This document shows, piece after piece, positions 1 to 6,023 of a DNA stretch of 6,023 nt (positions within the stretch are counted from its first letter, which is position 1; each line of letters begins with the position of its first letter). Source of the stretch: JANXZO01 sp964355115 (lineage in GTDB: Bacteria > Bacteroidota > Bacteroidia > Bacteroidales > FEN-979). Under the pieces are notes generated by a model. The model had not been told where the DNA came from. It saw nothing but the letters and a program-made list of their open reading frames with translations, and made no database searches. Position numbers and translations under genes: made by a program. The stretch covers positions 1 through 6,023 of the forward strand of contig CAYHCQ010000175.1 of NCBI GenBank assembly GCA_964355115.1. Reading direction: 5' to 3'.

Positions 1-1715
1 ATCCGCTGCTATTCAAAAAGATCAAGATGCTTAATGAACAGAAGGATAAGCTGAATCTCAATGCCGATCAGCTTCGGCTCCTGGAGGAGACCTTCAAGGG
101 ATTCGTGCGTGGCGGAGCCAACCTGGAACCGGCACAGCAGGAAAAACTGCGCGAGCTTAACAAACAGATCAGCCTTCTGCAGCTCACTTTCGGCCAGAAT
201 CTGTTGGCCGAAACCAATGCATTCAAGCTTGTTATCGACGACTCCAAAGATCTTTCGGGCTTGCCGCAGGGCGCTGTTGCTGCTGCCGCTGAAACCGGAA
301 ATGCCGATCCCGCCACCAAAGGGAAATGGGTGTTCACCCTCCAGAACCCGAGTGTGATGCCCTTCCTCCAGTTTGCCGATAGCCGCATCCTGCGTGAGAA
401 GATATTCAGTGCTTACATCAGCCGTGGCAATAATAATAACGAAAAGGACAACAAGGCCATTATTGAAAAGCTAATTCCTCTGCGCCTGGAGAAGGCGAAA
501 CTGATGGGGTTTGAAACATGGGCTGATTTTGCGCTCGATGACCGGATGGCGAAGAAACCCGAAAATGTTTACAAACTGCTCGATCAGGTCTGGACACCGG
601 CCCTTGCAAAGGCAAAGACAGAGGAGGCGGATATGCAGCAGCTGATAGCAAAAAATGGAGGATCATTTCAACTTGAAGCCTGGGACTGGCGTTACTACAA
701 TGAAAAGGTGATGAAGCAGCGTTTCGACCTTGATGAGGAAACCCTGAAGCCCTATTTTAAGCTTGAGAATGTCCGCGACGGGATTTTTTATGTCGCCAAC
801 AGGCTCTATGGAATCACCTTTAACGAAGTGAAGGATGCACCGAAGTATTTCAAAGATGTGACACTTTATGAGTGCAAAGATGCCGATGGCAGTCATCTGG
901 GTGTGCTGTATCTCGATTTCCACCCGCGGGCGAGCAAACGCGGCGGTGCATGGTGTGGCAGTTACCGCCCACAGACCTACCGGGATGGCAAACGCGTGGC
1001 ACCGGTATCGACTATCGTGTGCAACTTCTCCGCCCCGGCCGGCGACAAGCCTGCACTGCTTACGCCGGATGAAGCAGAAACCTTCTTCCACGAGTTTGGT
1101 CATGCCTTGCATGGTTTGCTAAAGGATGTGAAATATGACGGCATTTCAGGTGTTCCGCGTGATTTTGTAGAACTTCCTTCGCAGATCATGGAGCACTGGG
1201 CCTTTGAACCTGAGGTGCTTAAAATATACGCCAAGCACTACATCACAGGAAAAGTCATACCGCAGGATCTCGTGGATAAAATCGTTAAAAGTGGTAAATA
1301 CGGACAGGGATTTAAAACCACTGAGTATGTTGCAGCCTGCATCCTCGACATGGATTATCACACTAATAAGGAATTGAAAAATCTTGAGGTGCTGAAGTTT
1401 GAAGCCTCTTCGATGAACCGCATCGGGCTGATCCCACAGATTCCGCCCCGCTATCGTTCCACCTATTTTCAGCATACCATGACAGGTGGTTACACAGCCG
1501 GCTATTACAGTTACATATGGGCTGAGGTTCTTGACTGCGATGCCTACCAGGCTTTCATGGAGACCGGGGACATCTTCGATAAAACCACCGCAACAAAATT
1601 CAGGAAAAATATTCTTGAAAAGGGCGGTGCAAAGGATGCCATGGAGATGTATGTCGATTTCCGCGGTCAAAAACCATCGATTGAGGCGCTTCTCGAAAAC
1701 CGGGGCTTGAAATAA
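1..1715 (+). CDS. dcp: M3-family zinc oligopeptidase, peptidyl-dipeptidase Dcp-like (5'-truncated by window edge)
   Basis: Zinc metallopeptidase that trims short peptides, probably a dipeptidyl carboxypeptidase of the Dcp branch. The reading frame is open to the left edge (codons from base 3, 570 residues visible), and the residues before the Met at 27 read like mid-domain family sequence, so 27 is not the start. About 100-150 N-terminal residues are missing if it has the usual Dcp length near 680-700. Counting from the Met at 27, the zinc and catalytic motif HEFGH is at 355-359 (bases 1089-1103) and the third ligand is Glu382 in DFVELPSQ. The upstream GGAWCGSYRPQ block is typical of M3. The substrate-binding segment HTMTGGY..GYYSY has His483, Tyr489, Tyr493 and Tyr496, with His-to-first-Tyr spacing as in Dcp rather than thimet oligopeptidase. 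The C-terminus ends normally with TAA. Whether it has a signal or lipoprotein peptide cannot be seen. The family call is firm; the symbol is by similarity, and a general oligopeptidase role remains possible. Confidence 0.93.
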   Translation, partial: PLLFKKIKMLNEQKDKLNLNADQLRLLEETFKGFVRGGANLEPAQQEKLRELNKQISLLQLTFGQNLLAETNAFKLVIDDSKDLSGLPQGAVAAAAETGNADPATKGKWVFTLQNPSVMPFLQFADSRILREKIFSAYISRGNNNNEKDNKAIIEKLIPLRLEKAKLMGFETWADFALDDRMAKKPENVYKLLDQVWTPALAKAKTEEADMQQLIAKNGGSFQLEAWDWRYYNEKVMKQRFDLDEETLKPYFKLENVRDGIFYVANRLYGITFNEVKDAPKYFKDVTLYECKDADGSHLGVLYLDFHPRASKRGGAWCGSYRPQTYRDGKRVAPVSTIVCNFSAPAGDKPALLTPDEAETFFHEFGHALHGLLKDVKYDGISGVPRDFVELPSQIMEHWAFEPEVLKIYAKHYITGKVIPQDLVDKIVKSGKYGQGFKTTEYVAACILDMDYHTNKELKNLEVLKFEASSMNRIGLIPQIPPRYRSTYFQHTMTGGYTAGYYSYIWAEVLDCDAYQAFMETGDIFDKTTATKFRKNILEKGGAKDAMEMYVDFRGQKPSIEALLENRGLK

Positions 1716-1719
1716 AAGA

Positions 1720-1727
1720 TATCTTTG
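1720..1727 (+). promoter_or_regulatory. Candidate Bacteroidota -7 promoter element upstream of the hybrid kinase
   Basis: TATCTTTG matches the Bacteroidota -7 consensus TAnnTTTG exactly. It begins five bases after the peptidase stop codon and lies 54 bases before the preferred ATG of the kinase, which would give a leader of roughly 45 nt. The expected -33 TTTG/TTG box at the usual distance is not convincing: that region lies inside the end of the peptidase gene, and the nearest TTG (1707-1709) is too close. Eight-base matches of this kind occur by chance, so this rests mainly on its position in the only intergenic gap. Read-through from the peptidase gene is the alternative. Confidence 0.4.
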
Positions 1728-1781
1728 TAAAGAATTCCCCCTTTGGCTGACTCGTCCGCCAGGTGCTCAAAATTGTCGTTT

Positions 1782-3896
1782 ATGTTGGTGAATCCATCAC
1801 TGATACTGGGATTAATCCATAATATTGCGTTACTGCTCGCAACAAGTCTGCTTATCGACTTGTTCTGGTCACGCCAGGAAAAGGAGTTGCAGTTCAGGAA
1901 TAAACTACTCACAGGAGTTCTGCTCGGGGGCATAGGTGTTGTTCTGATGCTTACACCCTGGGTGCTTGTTCCCGGACTGGTTTTCGATACCCGTTCAATC
2001 CTTCTCGGCATTATCGGCTTGTTTTTCGGACCTGTTCCTACACTCATTGCGGTTTTGATCACAGGAGCCTACCGGATTTTTCTGGGTGGCGACGGACAGT
2101 GGATGGGGGTTGCTGTAATTGTTGTTTCAGGAAGCATCGGTTTATTTTGGCGGTATTTCCGGCCAGGATGGATGAACAGGAATCGGTTCGTGGAACTCTA
2201 CCTTCTGGGCCTTGCGATCCATATTGCAATGCTTTGCTGTACTTTGCTTTTACCGGCAGATACAATAGAGCATACACTGAAAACTATTGCACTTCCTGTA
2301 CTGATAATTTACCCATTGGGAACCTTGCTGCTGGGGCTCCTGATGCTCAACCGTTCTTTACACTGGAAAATTAAAAGGGAACTTTACCAAAGCGAAGAGA
2401 AGTTTCGTCAGTTGTTTGAAAACAGCGAAGCCATCATGATGCTCGTAGAACCTGAATCCGGGCTTATTGTAGATGCCAACCATGCCACGTCAAATTTCTA
2501 CGGTTATTCGATCGACGAACTGAAGAGTAAACGTATTCTGGAGATCACTACATTGCCCCCCGATGAGGCATCCGAGGCCAGAAGACGAATCCTCGAGGAG
2601 GAACAGAGCTGTTTTATCGTGCAGCACCAGTTGGCAAGTAAGGAAATCAGAACAGTTGAAATTCACTCTTCTCCCATTACATTTCATGGCAATACTGTCC
2701 TTTTTTCAATCATTCATGATATCTCGGAGCGCAAGCTTGCAGAAGAGGCGCTCATCGAGGCCAAAGTTCGGGCAGAGGAGAGCGATAAACTAAAATCGGC
2801 CTTCCTGGCAACAATGAGTCATGAATTAAGGACACCCCTAAATGCGATAATTGGATTCAGCAGTGTAATGGATGACGAAAATGACCCGGAGGAGATGAAA
2901 CAATTTGCCCGGATTATCAACAGCAGCGGGAACCATCTTTTATCTATCATTGAGTCTATTTTCGATGCAGCTTTGCTTCAGTCGGGGGAGTACAAGGTAA
3001 GCGAAACCAGGTTTAATGTGGAAGAACTGTTTTTCACATTGATTGACTATGCAAATGTTGAGAAGATAAAAAGGAACAAGGATCACATAGAGGTGAAGGC
3101 CTTGATCCCAAATGGGATTAAACCGCCGCCTGTTTTTACCGACAGGGGGAAGCTGATGCAGGTACTTACGAACCTCCTCAATAATTCCATTAAATATACC
3201 AATCAGGGAAGGATTGAATTTGGATTTTCAGTTTACGAAAAGGACATTACTTTTTTTGTGACCGATACCGGAATTGGAATTCCAGCACACAAAGTAGAAA
3301 TAATCTTCGATCAGTTCAGGCAGGGCGACGATAACCATACCCGGGTGCACGATGGTGTCGGCCTTGGACTATCTATCTGCAGAGAGATTGCCTTACTGTT
3401 GAACGGGAAGATCTGGCTCGAAACCACCGAGCAGGAAGGTTCGACTTTTTACTTTTTGATCCCGGGCATTGTAGTAACGGAGAATCATCCCGACCATACC
3501 GTTCCAGTTCATCAGCAGCCCCCCGACCTCACAGGAAAAACCATCCTCATCGTTGATGATATGGAAGAGAATATCTTCCTTTTAGACCGGTTCCTGGCCT
3601 CCACAAAAGCCTCAATACTCTCCGCCCAATCGGGTGAGGATGCAGTCAGGAAGGTAAAGGAAAATCCAGCCATCGATTTGGTATATATGGATATTAAAAT
3701 GCCCGGAATGGATGGTTATGAAGCTACCATCGAACTCCTTAAAACCCGGCCGGGTCTGATAGTGGTAGCCCAAACCGCACATGCAGTTACCGGGGTAAAG
3801 GAGAAGGTAAAGGAATCCGGGTGCTTTGGATACATCTCAAAACCAATCCGCCGTGATGATCTGTATCGCGGATTGGCAGAACTATTCGGGGCATAA
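1782..3896 (+). CDS. Hybrid sensor histidine kinase (5TM-5TMR_LYT-like membrane sensor, PAS, HisKA, HATPase, receiver)
   Basis: Inner-membrane signal-transduction kinase of 704 residues. Residues 5-190 hold about six hydrophobic helices (approx. 6-28, 42-60, 72-97, 107-126, 137-158, 169-190). The block DTRSILLGIIGLFFGP through GAYRIFLGGDGQ (69-106) has the pattern of the 5TM-5TMR_LYT sensor found in LytS-type kinases. A PAS domain follows (204-316), then a short helical linker to HisKA with phospho-accepting His347 in SHELRTPLN. The ATPase domain has N-box Asn468, G1 Asp495 in DTGIGIP, and G2 glycines 525, 527 and 529. The C-terminal receiver (about 588-700) has acidic pair Asp592/Asp593, phospho-acceptor Asp637 in MDIKMPG, Thr665 and Lys687, so every catalytic residue is present. 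There is no HPt or DNA-binding output, so phosphate must pass to an outside partner. ATG 1782 is chosen because it places Met just before the first helix; TTG 1743 is in frame and would add 13 polar residues. Neither start has a Shine-Dalgarno sequence. The ligand is unknown. Confidence 0.93.
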   Translation: MLVNPSLILGLIHNIALLLATSLLIDLFWSRQEKELQFRNKLLTGVLLGGIGVVLMLTPWVLVPGLVFDTRSILLGIIGLFFGPVPTLIAVLITGAYRIFLGGDGQWMGVAVIVVSGSIGLFWRYFRPGWMNRNRFVELYLLGLAIHIAMLCCTLLLPADTIEHTLKTIALPVLIIYPLGTLLLGLLMLNRSLHWKIKRELYQSEEKFRQLFENSEAIMMLVEPESGLIVDANHATSNFYGYSIDELKSKRILEITTLPPDEASEARRRILEEEQSCFIVQHQLASKEIRTVEIHSSPITFHGNTVLFSIIHDISERKLAEEALIEAKVRAEESDKLKSAFLATMSHELRTPLNAIIGFSSVMDDENDPEEMKQFARIINSSGNHLLSIIESIFDAALLQSGEYKVSETRFNVEELFFTLIDYANVEKIKRNKDHIEVKALIPNGIKPPPVFTDRGKLMQVLTNLLNNSIKYTNQGRIEFGFSVYEKDITFFVTDTGIGIPAHKVEIIFDQFRQGDDNHTRVHDGVGLGLSICREIALLLNGKIWLETTEQEGSTFYFLIPGIVVTENHPDHTVPVHQQPPDLTGKTILIVDDMEENIFLLDRFLASTKASILSAQSGEDAVRKVKENPAIDLVYMDIKMPGMDGYEATIELLKTRPGLIVVAQTAHAVTGVKEKVKESGCFGYISKPIRRDDLYRGLAELFGA

Positions 3897-3898
3897 AG

Positions 3899-6023
3899 CT
3901 ATTTTTGAAGCAACAGCTTTCTTGAACCGCTGAAATTATCTCCGCTGATTCTTAACAGGTAAAGGCCCGAAGGCAGCGTCGGGATACTGATCTCCCTCTC
4001 TTCATATTTTCCTGCAGTCCCGGTCATTGGTAACGACATGACCAGCTTTCCGTACATGTCGTAAATACCCGCCGTGAAATGGTTTTCCGGCACCAGCATC
4101 GCAAGACGGAAAATTCCGTTTGTCGGATTCGGAAAAATTTTGAAATCGAGTTTCCGCTGTTGTTCTTCAACCCCGGTACAGGCGCTGAAGGAGAATATTA
4201 CCGTAATGGCGGCTGAGTCGACACATCCGTTTTCATTCGTTACGATGACCATATAGGTCTGGGCTTCGAATCCAATGCCGGTGGCGCCAACAGTTATGGA
4301 TTTTGCCTTTGATCCGTTTGACCAGTCGTACGTTGAACCCGGATTCCCGGCATCAAGTTTTACCGTATCGTAAACACACACGATTGAATCGGCTGGCCCG
4401 AGGTGAATGTAAGGCAGCGGATTTACAGTCAAAGTAGTATTTCCCGATACCTGATTGAATCCGTCGTGCACGGTAACATTGTAGCCGGTAGTCTGGCCCG
4501 GTGTTACAAACGGACTTGATTCGGTGGAGCTGAAACCAGCGGGATTGGAGTTCCAGCTATAGGTATATATACCCGAACCCCCGCCTGCCAGGGCATACAA
4601 CTGTGCCGTGGTTCCGAGGCACACGGATGTGGGCTGAACTGCCGGGTTCGCCGAGAGAGGGCCGCCTTCAACAATCACCATGATCTGTGCCGGATCGCTC
4701 TCACATCCGCTTGAAACGTCTGTGACAACCAGGAAATAGATCATTGAATGGGTGAGGTTTCCTGTTGAGGGCTGAGCCATTGTGGAGGTAAACCCCGGGG
4801 GATTTGAAGTCCACAGGTAGCTGTAAGTACCGTAGCCACCAGCGGCTGTACCTTGTAATGTGGTGCTGGTCCCGTTCGGTATTGTTATATCCTGGCCTGC
4901 ATTGGCTGTGGGTTTCGGATGTACCGTGATCATTGCAGTGTCGTAAACGGAATTGTTGCAGACATCCGTCACCCGCACAAAATAGGGGTTGGTTCCGACT
5001 GGAGGAATGAAGTTCACAACGCTGTCGTTGGCCGGGGTCATGTTCCAGGTATACTGGTATGGCCGGATGCCCTCTTCAGCCAGAGCAACCAGTTCCACCT
5101 CAGAACCATGACACACAACCGTATCGCTGTTTTGCTGTATCGTCATCGGAAGGTAGTCGCTGATCATCACCGTATCGGCATTTACTCCGCCGTTGCAGTT
5201 GATCTGGTTGATCGTGATGATCACGCTTTCGTCTCCTTCAGGCAGCATATCCATGACAGGATGGATAATGAGTGCGACGCTGTCGGATCCTGCAGGAAAA
5301 GTTATGGTGGATGGAAGCTGGGTGTAATCGGTGCCGTTTACCGCAGTCCCTGCCACGCTGAAACTGACAGTATAAGCATAGTTCATGGGCGCCGATAGAT
5401 GAAAATTTACCGCAACATCGTTGCAGCCTTCCACCGCTTTGCTCCCGAGTGTGGGGATGGTGCCCGAAGTGTTCATCACTACGCCCGGACTGCTGAAGCT
5501 GTTTTCCTCAAGAAACACACCCGAATCGTAAGAATAATCGGCCGCATCAGCAACAGCAAGCTTAATATGATATGTTGAACAAGGTACAACCACATGCCAG
5601 GCAGTGAACACATGTGTCAACCCGTCATACTGATAGTTTTGTCCGCCGGCATTGTTCCATCTCGACATCGGGTTATCGCAGATGTTGTTAATTGTGACGT
5701 ACATCGACGAGGAACCTGGCATGAGCGCGATGTTGACGGCATTGTTTGTAAAGCTGCCTGTAATGCCGGGCCCGCTGAGAAAAAAGCCGAAGGCATCATT
5801 AAACTGGTTGCAATACTCGAAAAATTCTTCAGAACCAAATACATACCGGAACCTGACTGTATCGTACTGAGGAACGAAATCAAACTCAATCACGGCTTTG
5901 TCGTGTGTTGCGGAGCCCGAAATGACATTCAGATCCGGGTCACCGGGCCCGTTGTTCCCCTGGCCGGCATTGCCTTTATTGTTCGGGCCAATGGCAATAT
6001 CAGCTTTACCTGAAGTCATGAGT
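3899..6023 (-). CDS. T9SS-exported surface protein: choice-of-anchor L, Calx-beta-like, four Ig/PKD-like domains, type A sorting domain (5'-truncated)
   Basis: Large secreted or cell-surface protein. The frame is open through the right edge, and the Met at 6019 sits in LMTSGKADIAIGPN, which is interior choice-of-anchor L sequence, so the start and signal peptide lie outside the window. Numbering from that Met (706 residues visible): choice-of-anchor L 1-175, with VFGSEEFFEYCNQFNDAFGF (60-79) and YSYDSGVFLEENSF (162-175); Calx-beta-like 195-290, with GTAVNGTDY and PEGDES, acidic residues that bind calcium in that family; four Ig/PKD-like domains 291-608; and a T9SS type A sorting domain 623-706, with KIFPNPTNG, YDMYGKLV, LPSGLYLLRI and basic end RKLLLQK. 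That ending directs outer-membrane export through T9SS, usually with removal of the domain and attachment to the surface or release. No enzyme domain is seen, so an adhesin or structural role is inferred. It ends in TAG, two bases from the kinase stop on the other strand. Confidence 0.9.
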   Translation of the reverse strand, partial: LMTSGKADIAIGPNNKGNAGQGNNGPGDPDLNVISGSATHDKAVIEFDFVPQYDTVRFRYVFGSEEFFEYCNQFNDAFGFFLSGPGITGSFTNNAVNIALMPGSSSMYVTINNICDNPMSRWNNAGGQNYQYDGLTHVFTAWHVVVPCSTYHIKLAVADAADYSYDSGVFLEENSFSSPGVVMNTSGTIPTLGSKAVEGCNDVAVNFHLSAPMNYAYTVSFSVAGTAVNGTDYTQLPSTITFPAGSDSVALIIHPVMDMLPEGDESVIITINQINCNGGVNADTVMISDYLPMTIQQNSDTVVCHGSEVELVALAEEGIRPYQYTWNMTPANDSVVNFIPPVGTNPYFVRVTDVCNNSVYDTAMITVHPKPTANAGQDITIPNGTSTTLQGTAAGGYGTYSYLWTSNPPGFTSTMAQPSTGNLTHSMIYFLVVTDVSSGCESDPAQIMVIVEGGPLSANPAVQPTSVCLGTTAQLYALAGGGSGIYTYSWNSNPAGFSSTESSPFVTPGQTTGYNVTVHDGFNQVSGNTTLTVNPLPYIHLGPADSIVCVYDTVKLDAGNPGSTYDWSNGSKAKSITVGATGIGFEAQTYMVIVTNENGCVDSAAITVIFSFSACTGVEEQQRKLDFKIFPNPTNGIFRLAMLVPENHFTAGIYDMYGKLVMSLPMTGTAGKYEEREISIPTLPSGLYLLRISGDNFSGSRKLLLQK
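4196..5149 (-). repeat. Four divergent tandem Ig/PKD-like protein repeats inside the surface-protein gene
   Basis: This is a protein-level repeat of roughly 75-83 residues per copy: A 291-367, B 369-451, C 454-533, D 536-608, numbered from the Met at 6019. The shared pattern is an early VC-x-G strand, then Y-x-Y-x-W, then a VTD/VTN strand and a closing -TV strand. B and C are closest: YSYLWTSNPPGFTST matches YTYSWNSNPAGFSST, offset by exactly 86 residues (258 bases). A and D are more diverged. The copies differ enough at DNA level that recent slippage is unlikely. Such arrays usually act as spacers that hold a functional head domain away from the cell surface. Confidence 0.75.

Noticed and set aside
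27..29. ATG at 27 as the true start of the peptidase
   Set aside because: The frame is open to the window edge, and 562 residues is well short of the family length while the N-terminal M3 region is missing.
1146..1670. 174-codon open frame on the minus strand inside the peptidase gene
   Set aside because: It is antisense to a well-supported M3 catalytic region, the translation resembles no family I recognise, and it looks like a by-product of codon bias.
3270..3283. GGAATTGGAATTCC near-palindrome as a possible operator
   Set aside because: It encodes the conserved G1 box Gly-Ile-Gly-Ile-Pro of the kinase, so codon content explains it.
3895..3920. Inverted repeat AAAGCT / AGCTTT around the convergent stop codons, as a possible bidirectional terminator
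   Set aside because: The stem is only six base pairs, AT-rich, with a 14-base loop and no T-run on either strand. It is too weak to call.
5212..5226. CGTGATGATCACG short hairpin on the surface-protein gene
   Set aside because: The stem is five base pairs within the Calx-beta-like coding region and has no regulatory context.
4919..5398. 159-codon plus-strand open frame inside the surface-protein gene
   Set aside because: It lies opposite the Calx-beta and Ig-like coding sequence, which has clear domain matches. The plus-strand translation has no recognisable domain.
5594..6013. 139-codon plus-strand open frame opposite the choice-of-anchor L region
   Set aside because: It is antisense to a strongly conserved domain and shows no motif or start signal of its own.
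6017..6019. ATG at 6019 (minus strand) as the true start of the surface protein
   Set aside because: It falls inside the choice-of-anchor L motif, no signal peptide follows it although the C-terminus is a T9SS signal, and the frame continues to the edge.

Overview
The window looks like chromosomal DNA from a member of the Bacteroidota. The main evidence is a minus-strand gene that ends in a type IX secretion (T9SS) C-terminal sorting domain and carries a choice-of-anchor L domain followed by Ig/PKD-like repeats. A TAnnTTTG-type -7 element in the only real intergenic gap, and the lack of Shine-Dalgarno sequences at the one visible start, fit the same phylum. Genus cannot be determined.

Layout: (1) 1-1715, plus strand: the C-terminal four fifths or so of an M3-family (Dcp-like) zinc oligopeptidase, cut by the left window edge. 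(2) 1716-1781: a short gap with a candidate promoter. (3) 1782-3896, plus strand: a complete hybrid sensor histidine kinase, ordered six-helix 5TM-5TMR_LYT-type membrane sensor, PAS, HisKA, HATPase, receiver. (4) 3899-6023, minus strand: a large secreted cell-surface or adhesin-like protein, lacking its N-terminus because it runs off the right edge. Genes 3 and 4 converge with only two bases between their stop codons. No stretch over 300 bases lacks a gene.

How they work together: the peptidase probably completes breakdown of oligopeptides. The kinase is a membrane sensor whose receiver has no attached output, so it needs an outside partner. The third gene encodes a T9SS-exported surface protein. 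Nothing in the sequence ties the three into one pathway: the kinase has its own candidate promoter and the surface protein is on the other strand. I saw no RNA genes, mobile elements, CRISPR arrays or phage features, and no convincing evidence of a new multigene system. The points most worth a second look are the sensor architecture of the kinase, the cysteine pattern of the surface-protein repeats, and the near-abutting convergent stops.
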